NCBI GenBank assembly: GCA_029260345.1 | Contig: JAJDDK010000004.1 | Coordinates: 310,001 to 374,000 of the forward strand | Direction: 5' to 3' | From: Phycisphaerales bacterium | Lineage (GTDB): Bacteria; Planctomycetota; Phycisphaerae; Phycisphaerales; UBA1924 | DNA: 64,000 bases | In this document: piece after piece, positions 42,830-51,308 of the stretch | How positions within the stretch are numbered: the first letter of the stretch is position 1 | How the letters are laid out: the number at the start of each line of letters is the position of its first letter | Notes under the pieces: model-generated | What the model saw: the letters and a program-made list of their open reading frames with translations, nothing else | What the model was told of the DNA's origin: nothing | Databases searched by the model: none | Translations under genes and position numbers: made by a program

Positions 42830-42862
42830 AAAAACGCCCCGATCCGTGAAGGACCGGGGCGT
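42830..42862 (-). terminator. Rho-independent terminator after flagellin gene 1
   Basis: On the minus strand ACGCCCCGGTCC and GGATCGGGGCGT form the stem, followed by TTTTT. It lies 34 bases after the flagellin stop codon, between the flagellin and SDR genes. Confidence 0.85.
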
Positions 42863-42895
42863 CAGAGGATCCCGATTCAATCGAGACCGAGTCGA

Positions 42896-44437
42896 TTATC
42901 CGAGCAACTGCAGCACGTTCTGCGGCTGCGAGTTCGCCAGCGCCAGCACGTTCGTGCTCGAACTGACGAGAATCTGCGAGCGCGTCAGCGCTGCGGTCTC
43001 GGATGCAAAGTCAGCGTCGCGAATGGCGGATTCAGCCGCCGTCGTGTTCTCCAGCGAAACGCCGAGGCTGCGAATCGTCGCGCCCACGGTGTTCTTCTGG
43101 AAAGCGCCGAGTCGGCCGCGGAGACCGCTGATCTCCTTGATGGACTCGCGCACGACTTTCTGCGCCATCGTGAGGTCGCCATTCTCGACGTTCAGGTTCT
43201 TGCCTGCGGCGAGATCGGCCAGCGTGAAGGACGCCGCTCCGTCCACCGTTCGGCCAAGGCCGGAGATCGAGACGTTGTCGAGGCCGAGGCTCACCTTGCC
43301 GGCGATGTCCACGTTGGAGGCGAGCTGGAAGTCAGCGCCGCCGCCGGTGATGGTCAGCGCCTGAAGCGCGCCGAGGTTGCTGGCGTTGGGGCCGGCGCCA
43401 CCTGAGGCAAGATCGAGCTCAACCGACAGGAAGTCGGTGTTGATGCTTGCCTTGGTGCCCTTGGCGACAGCGATAATGCCGTTGATGACAGCGCCGACGT
43501 CCTGACCGTCATCGGTCAAGCCGTTCGAGGCGGCGACGGTGCTGAACAGTGTGTTCGTCGCAGCCGACGCGGTGTTTGCATCGCTGGCGGCGACGGCAAC
43601 GATGCCGGCGGTCGCGGCCGCCGTGTTCAGATCGCCATCGTCAATGATCTTCACGGAAACGAATTCCGCTGAACCGAAGTCGATGCTGTCGACGCGGAAG
43701 CCCGTGCCGCTCGCTGCGGCCGAAACACCGGTGACATCTTTGAAGCTGTTGATCGCGCCGACGATGTCAGCGACGGCCGTGCCCGACGCGAACGACAGTT
43801 CACGTGAGCCCTTGCTGCCGCCGACTTCGATGACGAACTGCGCATTGGACGAACTCAGATCGAGCGCGCCGCCCGTGGACAGGAAGTACGCCGCCTGCTG
43901 CGCGGACTGCGTCACGACGACATCGACGTCAAGCGTCTGGCCTTGCTCAAGCTTGGCGCCGTTGACTTTGAAGCTGGAAATTTCGGCGCTGACGTTGCTC
44001 GTCACGTAACCGAGATTGCCGTTGAGCAGCTTGGTGCCTTGGAAGCTCGTCGCGCCGGCGAGACGGTTGATCGTCTGCAGCACCGAATCAATCTGAAGTT
44101 GATTCGCTTCGCGCTCTTCCGTACTCAGGCCGGCGGTGTTCGCCGTGGTGGTGAGCAAGCCTTCAAGCTCAGTCAGCAAGGAAGAGATTTCCTGCAAACC
44201 GCCTTCAGCGATGTTCACGACTTGTTCGGCGCGCTCCGCATTGCTGATGGCGGCGCCCAGGCCCGCCTTCTCAGCGCGAAGGTTTTCCGACGCGATGAGT
44301 CCGGCCGGATCATCGGCGCCACGATTGATTTTCAGCCCCGTGCTAAGCCGTTCAAGCGATTGGCTCAGCGCGAGGTTGTTGCCGCCCAGCACGCGCTGGG
44401 CAATCAACGACTCGACGTTGGTGTTGATGCGGGTCAT
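42896..44437 (-). CDS. fliC1: Flagellin, paralogue 1
   Basis: The 513-residue filament subunit has the conserved D0-D1 ends: MTRINTNVESLIAQRVLGGN with SLERLSTGLKINRGADDPAG, and at the C-terminus LGVSLENTTAAESAIRDADF then NSQPQNVLQLLG. The central region (about residues 180-420) is variable and forms the outer filament domains. It shares clear similarity over its full length with paralogue 2. The gene is last of three in the cluster, has its own terminator and its own promoter candidate, and has a leader with TCACGGAGG over the ribosome binding site. Confidence 0.96.
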   Translation of the reverse strand: MTRINTNVESLIAQRVLGGNNLALSQSLERLSTGLKINRGADDPAGLIASENLRAEKAGLGAAISNAERAEQVVNIAEGGLQEISSLLTELEGLLTTTANTAGLSTEEREANQLQIDSVLQTINRLAGATSFQGTKLLNGNLGYVTSNVSAEISSFKVNGAKLEQGQTLDVDVVVTQSAQQAAYFLSTGGALDLSSSNAQFVIEVGGSKGSRELSFASGTAVADIVGAINSFKDVTGVSAAASGTGFRVDSIDFGSAEFVSVKIIDDGDLNTAAATAGIVAVAASDANTASAATNTLFSTVAASNGLTDDGQDVGAVINGIIAVAKGTKASINTDFLSVELDLASGGAGPNASNLGALQALTITGGGADFQLASNVDIAGKVSLGLDNVSISGLGRTVDGAASFTLADLAAGKNLNVENGDLTMAQKVVRESIKEISGLRGRLGAFQKNTVGATIRSLGVSLENTTAAESAIRDADFASETAALTRSQILVSSSTNVLALANSQPQNVLQLLG

Positions 44438-44440
44438 GAG

Positions 44441-44452
44441 ATCCTCCGTGAT
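44441..44452 (-). promoter_or_regulatory. Candidate CsrA-binding site over the Shine-Dalgarno of fliC1
   Basis: On the minus strand ATCACGGAGGAT ends four bases before the ATG. It fits the CsrA preference for a GGA core flanked by A/C and U. The same block occurs before the other two flagellin genes (46265-46276 and 48135-48146). Confidence 0.5.
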
Positions 44453-44500
44453 CTTTTTCTGTGACGCGGCGTGATTCGTCACCCGCGCCTTCGCCCAGCG

Positions 44501-44527
44501 TTATCGGGAGGTGCGTTTCGGGACTTC
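44501..44527 (-). promoter_or_regulatory. Candidate sigma-28 (FliA) promoter of fliC1
   Basis: On the minus strand the -10-like CCCGATAA (consensus GCCGATAA) is preceded, with an 11-base spacer, by a weak -35-like GAAGTCCC (AAGT in place of AAAGTTT). It lies about 65-90 bases upstream of the ATG. The -10 match is good and the -35 match is poor, so this is a candidate only. Confidence 0.4.
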
Positions 44528-44661
44528 AGCCCGACACCGCATCAACCCGCAAACTTTTTCCATCCGGACTATCCGGCCCACCCGTTTCGACCGTTACAAC
44601 GGGCGCCGGTGAGGCCAGAGTCAACGAACCGGAAATCACGTCTTATCGGGCGTCAAAAATG

Positions 44662-44692
44662 AAAAAACCCCGCGGGAATGCCCCGCGGGGTT
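44662..44692 (-). terminator. Rho-independent terminator after flagellin gene 2
   Basis: On the minus strand AACCCCGCGGGG pairs with CCCGCGGGGTT around CATT and is followed by a run of T. It is 37 bases after the flagellin 2 stop. Confidence 0.88.
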
Positions 44693-44728
44693 CGGAGTTC
44701 TCGGACTCAGATCAACCCGCCGTCGGGT

Positions 44729-46258
44729 TTAGCCGAGCAGCGCCAAGACGTTCTGCGGCTGGGCGTTGGCCAGCGAAAGAACGTTCGTCGCCGACTGCGA
44801 CAGAATCTGCGAACGGGTCAGAGCCGCCGTCTCGGACGCGAAGTCCGCATCACGGATGGCTGACTCGGCGGCCGTCGTGTTCTCAAGGGCGACGCCGAGG
44901 CTACGGATGGTCGCGCCGACGGTGTTCTTCTGGAACGCGCCGATGCGGCCGCGAAGACCGCTGATGTCCTTGATCGCCTGACCAACGACATCCTGCGCCA
45001 CGCTGAGGTCGCCGTCGATGACGGACAGACCCTTACCGGAGCTCAGATCGGACAGCGTGTAGTTCGTGCCGCCGCTGCTGGTCTTGCCAACGTTGCGAAC
45101 GGCCACGTTGTCGATGCCGATGCTCACCTTGCCGGCGATATCAACGTTGGAAGCGAGCTGGAAGTCAGCGCCGCCGCCCTCAATCGTGAAGGCATTGATG
45201 TTGCCGGGCGTTGTGGCGCCGGTCGCGGTCAAATCGATATCCACAGACAGGAAGTCGGTGGAGATGCTGGCCTTGGTGCCATTGGTCGTGGCGACCACAC
45301 CGTTGATCGTGGCGCCAACGTCCTGGCCGTCGTCCTTGACACCGTTGGTGGCGGCGCCAGCGCTGAACAGGGTGTTCGTCGCAGCCGACGCGACGGCGGT
45401 GTCGCTTCCGGCAAGGCCGACAATGCCGGCGGTCGCGACGGCCGTGTTCAGGTCGCCGTCATCGACAACCTTGACCGAGACGAATTCGTTTGAGCCGTAC
45501 TCGACGCTGTCAACGCGGAAGCCCGTGCCGGACGCCGCGGCGGAAACGCCGGTGACGTCGCTGAAGCTGTTGATTGCGGCGACGATGTCAGCCACGGCCG
45601 TGCCCGACGCGAACGAAAGCTCGCGTGAACCCTTGGCGCCGCCCACATCGAGGACAAACTGCGCATTGGCGGAGCTCAGGTCCAGGGCGCCGCCCGTGGA
45701 CAGGAAGAAACCGGCCTGCTGCGCGGACTGCGTGACGAGGATGTCCACGTCGCGCGTCTGGCCGAACTCGAGCTTGGCGCCGTTGATCTTGAAGCTGGAA
45801 ACTTCAGTGTCCACACCGGTGACTTCGTAACCGAAGTTGCCGTTGAGCAGCTTGCTGCCCTGGAAGCTGGTGGACTCCGAGACGCGGTCAATTGTCTGAA
45901 GGATGGAGTCAATCTGAAGCTGGTTGGCTTCTTTTTCCTCAGCGCTCAGGCCGGCGGTGTTCGCCGACGCGGTGATCAGGCCTTCGAGTTCCGTGAGGAG
46001 GCCCGACACTTCCTGAAGACCACCTTCAGCAATGTTCACGACTTGCTCGGCGCGCTCGGCGTTGCCGATGGCGGCGCCGAGGCTGACCTTCTCAGCGCGA
46101 AGGTTCTGTGATGCGATCAGACCGGCCGGATCATCGCCGCCGCGATTGATCTTCAAACCGGTGCTCAAACGCTCAAGAGCCTGGCCGAGCTGCTTGTTGT
46201 TCTGTCCAAGGATCCGCTGTGCGAGCAGAGACTGGACGTTTGTGTTGATCCGACTCAT
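44729..46258 (-). CDS. fliC2: Flagellin, paralogue 2
   Basis: The 509-residue flagellin has MSRINTNVQSLLAQRILGQN and SLERLSTGLKINRG-type (here ALERLSTGLKINRGGDDPAG) at its start and LGVALENTTAAESAIRDADF then NAQPQNVLALLG at its end. It aligns with paralogue 1 along its length apart from the central region, so the two arose by duplication. It has its own terminator and therefore a separate transcript is likely. The start ATG at 46258 follows CACGGAGGGA. Confidence 0.95.
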   Translation of the reverse strand: MSRINTNVQSLLAQRILGQNNKQLGQALERLSTGLKINRGGDDPAGLIASQNLRAEKVSLGAAIGNAERAEQVVNIAEGGLQEVSGLLTELEGLITASANTAGLSAEEKEANQLQIDSILQTIDRVSESTSFQGSKLLNGNFGYEVTGVDTEVSSFKINGAKLEFGQTRDVDILVTQSAQQAGFFLSTGGALDLSSANAQFVLDVGGAKGSRELSFASGTAVADIVAAINSFSDVTGVSAAASGTGFRVDSVEYGSNEFVSVKVVDDGDLNTAVATAGIVGLAGSDTAVASAATNTLFSAGAATNGVKDDGQDVGATINGVVATTNGTKASISTDFLSVDIDLTATGATTPGNINAFTIEGGGADFQLASNVDIAGKVSIGIDNVAVRNVGKTSSGGTNYTLSDLSSGKGLSVIDGDLSVAQDVVGQAIKDISGLRGRIGAFQKNTVGATIRSLGVALENTTAAESAIRDADFASETAALTRSQILSQSATNVLSLANAQPQNVLALLG

Positions 46259-46264
46259 TCCGAT

Positions 46265-46276
46265 TCCCTCCGTGAA
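46265..46276 (-). promoter_or_regulatory. Candidate CsrA-binding site over the Shine-Dalgarno of fliC2
   Basis: On the minus strand TTCACGGAGGGA lies six bases before the ATG at 46258. It shares TCACGGAGG with the leaders of flagellins 1 and 3. Confidence 0.5.
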
Positions 46277-46478
46277 AGTCGTACCGGGCGTTGCCGCGAT
46301 GCACTCCGTTGTGAACCGCGACAAACGTCGGGCGCCTGACCAATTGTGTCAGGCCGTCCCCGGCGCCCGGTCCACGCGGACACGATGCGCCGCGAGTCTC
46401 GATCGACGGGACATGACACTCAGTTCACGAGGGGAAAGTGTTTATTGACGCGATCCACGCTATAGGACGCGCACAGAC

Positions 46479-46509
46479 GGACCCCCGTCGGGATAACCAA
46501 CGGGGGTCC
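46479..46509. terminator. Strong hairpin after flagellin gene 3, no T tract
   Basis: GGACCCCCGT (46479-46488) pairs with ACGGGGGTCC (46500-46509) over an 11-base loop. It lies 53 bases after the flagellin 3 stop. The lack of a T run on either side makes it an atypical terminator or an mRNA-stabilising end. Confidence 0.6.
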
Positions 46510-46561
46510 GGAAAAAGAGCCGTGTTATATGGATGCGTGTGTCTACGAACGCGCGTTTCAT

Positions 46562-48130
46562 TTACCCGAGGAGTTGCAACACGGACTGCGCCGACGCATT
46601 GGCCGTCGCCAGCACACTCGTGCCTGCATTGGTCAGGATTTGCGCTCGTGTCAGAGCACTGGTTTCCGCCGCAAAGTCCGCATCACGAATCTGCGAGTTG
46701 GCCGACGTGACGTTCTCAAGCGCCGATTCCAGCGAACGGATGTTCGTCTGGAGGGTGTTGCGTTCGAACGCGCCGAGGCGGCCGCGCAGCGTCGAGATTT
46801 CATCGATCGACGTTTCCAGAATGCGGCTGGCGCTGATGAAGTTCTTGGTCGCCAGCGAATTGGCGCCTCCGGACTTCAGGCTGGACAGGAACTGGAATTC
46901 CGTGCCCCCTGCCGCGAGGTTGTTGAGTGTGCCGCCAAGGCGCGATGACGCGATGGACTGCACACCGACGTTGATCTGCTGCGAGGCGTTCACTTCCGGG
47001 CCAAGCTGATACAGCGAGCCGCCGCCGGTGATATGGAACGTGGACGGCGTGCCGCTGACCGCCGTGGCAAATGCCTCGTCAAGGAGTAGATCAACATCAA
47101 GTTCGGACGTCTTGCTTGCGATCGACAAACCGCGCCCGGTGCCGAGCGCGCCATTGATCAGCGCGACGACGTCCTTGCCGGTGTCGCGCGTCGCGGATTC
47201 GACGATGGCGCCATTGGTGTAATCCAGCGTCGCAGGATCGCCGTTGTCAATGAGGCGCACAAGTCCGTTGTCCAGGAACCCGCCGGTCGAGCCGACGCGT
47301 TCAACTGAGACAAACGGCTTTGAACCGTATTCAGACGAAAAGATGCGAATGCCGGAGGTCACATCGGCGCCACTGACGCGCTCGGCGCGCACGCCGGTCG
47401 CCGCGCCAACCGCGTTGATCGCGGTCACCATTTCATCGAGCGTTGTGCCGCTGGTGAACGTGAGTTCCTGAATGCCGGCGCCGCCGGCGACGCGCACGGT
47501 CACGGTCGACAGCAACTGACCATCAACACCCGGGGGGTTGAAGGGCGGGTTGCTGCTGAAGTCGCCTCGCAGGTAGAGCGACGCCTGCTGCGCGGACTCG
47601 ATGACCTCAACATCCACTTGAATGTTGCTTCGTTCGAGGAACTGCGCGCCGTTGACGGTCGCTTTGGTGACTTCGGTCGCGTCCACGCCGCTGAGCGTGT
47701 AGCCGAGTTCACCATTGAGCAGCTTCAGGTCCGCGAAGGAGGCGGTGTTGCTGATGCGGGTGATCGAATCGATCGCCGAGTCGATCTGCCGCTGGTTGGC
47801 GTCAAGCTCCGCGGCGGAGAAGGCGCCGCTGTTGGCCGCTTCAACGACGAGCGATTTGATCGAGTTGAGCAGTTCGGACACTTCCGTCAACGACCCTTCG
47901 GTCGTTGCAATGACGCTGCTGGCTCGTTCGGCGTTCTTCACGCCTTGCTCGATGCCGCGCAGGTTTGAGCGCAAACGCTCGGAAGTGATCAAACCGGCCG
48001 GATCATCGGCGCCTCGGTTGAGTCGCAAACCGGTCGAGAGGCGCTGGAGGCGCACACCGAGGTCGGCATTGGACGTAGCGAGGTTTCGCTGGGCGATCAG
48101 GCTGGCGATGTTCGTATTGATCCTCGCCAT
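46562..48130 (-). CDS. fliC3: Flagellin, paralogue 3 (divergent)
   Basis: The 522-residue protein has MARINTNIASLIAQRNLATS and LQRLSTGLRLNRGADDPAG at the N-terminus and the LESALENVTSANSQIRDADF and NASAQSVLQLLG ends. It is clearly a flagellin but more distant from paralogues 1 and 2 than they are from each other, and its central domain has a different sequence. Such paralogues may form a different part of the filament, for example the base. The gene is first of the three after csrA, which it follows by about 107 bases. Confidence 0.94.
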   Translation of the reverse strand: MARINTNIASLIAQRNLATSNADLGVRLQRLSTGLRLNRGADDPAGLITSERLRSNLRGIEQGVKNAERASSVIATTEGSLTEVSELLNSIKSLVVEAANSGAFSAAELDANQRQIDSAIDSITRISNTASFADLKLLNGELGYTLSGVDATEVTKATVNGAQFLERSNIQVDVEVIESAQQASLYLRGDFSSNPPFNPPGVDGQLLSTVTVRVAGGAGIQELTFTSGTTLDEMVTAINAVGAATGVRAERVSGADVTSGIRIFSSEYGSKPFVSVERVGSTGGFLDNGLVRLIDNGDPATLDYTNGAIVESATRDTGKDVVALINGALGTGRGLSIASKTSELDVDLLLDEAFATAVSGTPSTFHITGGGSLYQLGPEVNASQQINVGVQSIASSRLGGTLNNLAAGGTEFQFLSSLKSGGANSLATKNFISASRILETSIDEISTLRGRLGAFERNTLQTNIRSLESALENVTSANSQIRDADFAAETSALTRAQILTNAGTSVLATANASAQSVLQLLG

Positions 48131-48134
48131 GACA

Positions 48135-48146
48135 ATCCTCCGTGAT
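48135..48146 (-). promoter_or_regulatory. Candidate CsrA-binding site over the Shine-Dalgarno of fliC3
   Basis: On the minus strand ATCACGGAGGAT lies four bases before the ATG at 48130. The 12-mer is identical to the fliC1 site. Confidence 0.5.
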
Positions 48147-48237
48147 TGAGGCGATCCGTCCGATCCTTCGGACGACGTCGAGGTGCGTGCGGCAAATCAC
48201 CGCGGTGAGAAACGTCAGGACACTTTCGAAACGGCGC

Positions 48238-48573
48238 TCACTTGGGCGAGCGCGGGGGTCGGTTCACAGTGGTGATGCGATCCGCCACCGGTGGCGCGGA
48301 TTGCGTCAGCCGCGAGACGCCACCGGTGCGGCGGCGCTGCGGCCCAGGGGAAATAGCCTCATCCGTGAGGCCGTTGACTTCGCTGGCGTCAAGCTGGGAC
48401 GCCCGTTCGTTCTCCGCGCGAATCGCTTCGTACACCTCTTTGCGATGCACGGCGATGCGCGACGGAGCGGTGATGCCGAGACGAATCTTGTCGCCTCGGA
48501 TATCGACGACGGTGATTTCGATGTCGTCGCCGATCATGATTGTTTCATCGCGTTGGCGTGAGAGCACAAGCAT
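48238..48573 (-). CDS. csrA: Carbon storage regulator CsrA with C-terminal extension
   Basis: The first 60 residues are a complete CsrA: MLVLSRQRDETIMIGDDIEI, RGDKIRLGITAPSRIAVHRK, EVYEAIRAEN. CsrA binds GGA motifs in mRNA leaders and represses translation. Unlike the 61-residue E. coli protein it has about 50 extra residues (ERASQLDASEVNGLTDEAIS then Pro/Arg-rich) with no domain. The ATG at 48573 follows AAGGAG. It lies between fliW and the flagellin genes, the arrangement of the FliW-CsrA-flagellin switch. Confidence 0.95.
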   Translation of the reverse strand: MLVLSRQRDETIMIGDDIEITVVDIRGDKIRLGITAPSRIAVHRKEVYEAIRAENERASQLDASEVNGLTDEAISPGPQRRRTGGVSRLTQSAPPVADRITTVNRPPRSPK

Positions 48574-48701
48574 GCTCGTCGGCTCCTTCCTTGGTGGCGC
48601 GTGCGCCGCGGAACCCCGCGCGTCGTCGTGACGGCGCCGAGGAAAAACCACGGAAATCACGCTGCGGGCGAATCCGTCCGCCCGCTCTCTCGCTCAACCA
48701 C

Positions 48702-49145
48702 TCACGCCGTAGCCCGCGCCGGAGCGCCGACCGTCATGAGTTGATGTCGCGTCGTCCATCGCTTCTCCGCCAGCACGAGCTGCTCGCCGCTCCGGTTGAT
48801 CGTGTTGATCACCAGCGGCCCCTGCAGATTGCCCGTGAGGGTGTCGTTGACCTTGTTGACGATCACGAACACCTGTGCATCGTCGAGGTTGTCCATCGAC
48901 AGCTCTTCCATCTGCTCCGGCCGAATCGGCGCGGAATAGTCGGAAACGAACAGCGATGGGTCCGTCACCACGAAGGCGAGGGACGGATCCTCGGTTGACT
49001 GCAACCAGAAGAACAGCGCGTCGTCGCATGGCTGCAAAAGGCAATACTGCTTCATGCTTGGAAAGCCCAGCAGCCCTTTCGGGAAGTGAATGAGGCGCTC
49101 GTCGGCGATTTCGATCACGCCGAATCGTGTGGTTTGCACTTCCAT
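48702..49145 (-). CDS. fliW: Flagellar assembly factor FliW
   Basis: FliW binds CsrA and, competitively, flagellin, so that flagellin translation is matched to export. The 147-residue product has MEVQTTRFGVIEIADERLIH at the start, LIHFPKGLLGFPSMKQYCLL, and DAQVFVIVNKVNDTLTGNLQ with GPLVINTINRSG, all FliW marks. It is directly upstream of csrA on the same strand (128 bases apart). Together with csrA and three flagellins it completes the known regulatory loop. Confidence 0.95.
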   Translation of the reverse strand: MEVQTTRFGVIEIADERLIHFPKGLLGFPSMKQYCLLQPCDDALFFWLQSTEDPSLAFVVTDPSLFVSDYSAPIRPEQMEELSMDNLDDAQVFVIVNKVNDTLTGNLQGPLVINTINRSGEQLVLAEKRWTTRHQLMTVGAPARATA

Positions 49146-49266
49146 CGGAGTGCTCCCGTTCGGTCCGTCGTTCCACGTGGGCTCTGCGTTCCTCCGCAGA
49201 TGACCTCCGGTCCGGGTGATGCCGACGCGACCGATCCGTCGGCGACCCGAGATGCAAATCCCCTGC

Positions 49267-51303
49267 CTACCGCAGGAAGTTCAGTAGCGAGAGCGACTGT
49301 GCCTGCGCCGTTGTCGTCAGCCCCGCCTGAAGCGAAAGCTGAAGCAAACTGAAGCGGCTCGACGCCTCGATGAAGTCAATGTCTTCGATACGGCTCTTCA
49401 CGATCTGATCCAGCAGCGCTGAATCCTCTTCCTTGGTCTTCGCGCTTTCGACCCGCTGGGCTCGCCCGCCGACGACGGCGCGCGATTGTGCCAAGCGTTC
49501 GATGCTTCGCTCAATTCCCTCTCCAGCAAGCGTGATGCCAGTCGAATCGTCGCTGCGCAGGGCGTCGCGCAGGTCGATCAGCGCAGAAAGTAGACCATCA
49601 ACGCGCACCGTTGCGCGATCCTCACCGGCAAATCTTGCCGGGGCGCCAGGCGTGAACGCGCCATCCAGCAGGCCAAGATCCTCGCCGGCCCGCCCGTTGA
49701 GCTGCGCGACCTGAATCGTGCCGCCGCCGCCCGTGGTGTCTTCGAGCACAATCCCATTGGCGCCGTCCGACAGCGTCGCCGCGAACACGGCGCCAAAGCC
49801 GGCCGTCGCGGCGTCCGCGTTGATCCGGTCCAGCACGCTTTGCACGTTCACGAGGTCCGACGGGACGAAATCCACCTGGAACGTTGAACCGTCCGTCAGC
49901 GTGATCTCCAGATCGACGTTGCGATCGGGGTCCGGCAGGCCGGAGATGGGGTCGGTGGCGCCATCGGCGATCTGCACGCCACGGCCGTCGTTGAAATCCG
50001 CGATTGCAGTCGTCGCGGCAAATGAGCGCAGGCCAAGCGTCGTCGCCGTGAATGTGCCCGCGCCCGCCTCTTCCACTTGAAGGCGGAATCCGGAGACTTC
50101 GTTCAGCACATTCAGCGATTGTCCGTCATCGGAGATTTCGACTCGGGCGCCGATGTTCAGCCGCGCCACGTCAGCTTTGAAATCCGCAATCGTTGTTGCG
50201 GGAGTGATCGTCACCGTGCCGCTGCGACCGCCGTTGGTGAACACGATGTCGCCGAAGTCGATCGGGGTGGTCGGTGTGAGCTGGCCAAATGTCGTGGTGT
50301 CGGAGAGTCGCGGATCAAGATCGGCCGCGACGTTCTCTGGAACGGCGTTGGTGTAGGTCGTGCCGGACAATCCGAGATCGGCCGCGGTGGTTCCCGCGCC
50401 GATGTCGCTCACATTGATCGACACACCCGCTTGCACATTGAATCGCAGGCGCTCACCGGTGAGGCCGAGCGTCACGCCGCCGGGCCAGGCGCCGTTGAGC
50501 GCGCCGGGGTCCGCCTGACGGATCGCCGACTCAATCGCGTCCAGCGCATCGCCGACGCTCTCAGCGCCGGACAGATCCACGGTAATAGTCTGCGTCGGGC
50601 CGTTGGTGATGTCGATTTGAATAGCGCCGAGAGTGACGCCAGCGCCATTGGCGCCGGCCAGGTCCGCCAGCGGCGTGGTCGTGAGCAGCGACGGGTTCAG
50701 ATCCACATCGCCTTGCACACGCCCGGAAATGACACCCAGCGCCTGATCGGCGCCGATGGAGATGGGCGCCGCGACGCCGCTGGTCAGGTCCGTCGTCAGT
50801 CCGTTGCCTTTGCCGACGTAGCGATAGCCATCGAAGAACGACTGAATCGGCGCGGCGCCGGTGCGATCGCCACCCAGCAGATGCAGTCCGTCGAATTCCG
50901 TATTCGACAAACGAACCAACTCTGTAATGAGGGATTCAACCACAGTGGCCTGTGAATTGCGCGTCGCTGCGTCTGAGCCAACGCCAACCTGGCTCGATGC
51001 GATCGACTTAGCTTCGAGCGCCAAATTTGTCGCTTCGCCCAGCGCCTGATCCAGCGTCGCCAGCGCGCTTCCGGCGTGATCGAGATTGCGCAGGAATTGA
51101 TCGCTGCGCCCGAGCCGCTCATTCAGCACGCTGACGAGCGAAGCGCCGATCGGATCATCACTGCCGGTTTCGATGCGCTTGCCCGATGAGATCTGCGTTT
51201 GCAGCCGCACGAGATCAATGTTCGTGCGCGTCAGGTTCGAGAGCATCACCTGCGAAGCCAGCAGGTTCGGCGCTCGAGACAGGTTGGATGGCACGGAGGG
51301 CAT
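49267..51303 (-). CDS. flgL: Flagellar hook-associated protein 3 (FlgL), unusually large
   Basis: FlgL joins hook to filament together with FlgK. Conserved flagellin-like ends are present: NLSRAPNLLASQVMLSNLTR and QTQISSGKRIETGSDDPIGA near the N-terminus, and FSLLQLSLQAGLTTTAQAQS with LLNFLR at the C-terminus. The protein has 678 residues, against about 300-320 in E. coli; the extra ~350 residues lie between about residues 170 and 580 and are rich in Asp, Gly and Thr, with flagellin-hypervariable-like beta-segments. It starts six bases after the flgK stop codon. Confidence 0.92.
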   Translation of the reverse strand: MPSVPSNLSRAPNLLASQVMLSNLTRTNIDLVRLQTQISSGKRIETGSDDPIGASLVSVLNERLGRSDQFLRNLDHAGSALATLDQALGEATNLALEAKSIASSQVGVGSDAATRNSQATVVESLITELVRLSNTEFDGLHLLGGDRTGAAPIQSFFDGYRYVGKGNGLTTDLTSGVAAPISIGADQALGVISGRVQGDVDLNPSLLTTTPLADLAGANGAGVTLGAIQIDITNGPTQTITVDLSGAESVGDALDAIESAIRQADPGALNGAWPGGVTLGLTGERLRFNVQAGVSINVSDIGAGTTAADLGLSGTTYTNAVPENVAADLDPRLSDTTTFGQLTPTTPIDFGDIVFTNGGRSGTVTITPATTIADFKADVARLNIGARVEISDDGQSLNVLNEVSGFRLQVEEAGAGTFTATTLGLRSFAATTAIADFNDGRGVQIADGATDPISGLPDPDRNVDLEITLTDGSTFQVDFVPSDLVNVQSVLDRINADAATAGFGAVFAATLSDGANGIVLEDTTGGGGTIQVAQLNGRAGEDLGLLDGAFTPGAPARFAGEDRATVRVDGLLSALIDLRDALRSDDSTGITLAGEGIERSIERLAQSRAVVGGRAQRVESAKTKEEDSALLDQIVKSRIEDIDFIEASSRFSLLQLSLQAGLTTTAQAQSLSLLNFLR

Positions 51304-51308
51304 GTCGA

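Larger units (their letters stand above)
46259..46561. other. Intergenic region between flagellin genes 2 and 3
   Basis: It contains the flagellin 2 leader with its CsrA-type block, a strong hairpin at 46479-46509, and no other gene. The upstream half should hold the flagellin 2 promoter; I found no good sigma-28 match there. Confidence 0.6.

Noticed and set aside
46479-46509. Ordinary intrinsic terminator for flagellin 3
   Set aside because: The stem is strong but neither strand has a T tract directly after it, so it was kept only as an atypical hairpin with lower confidence.
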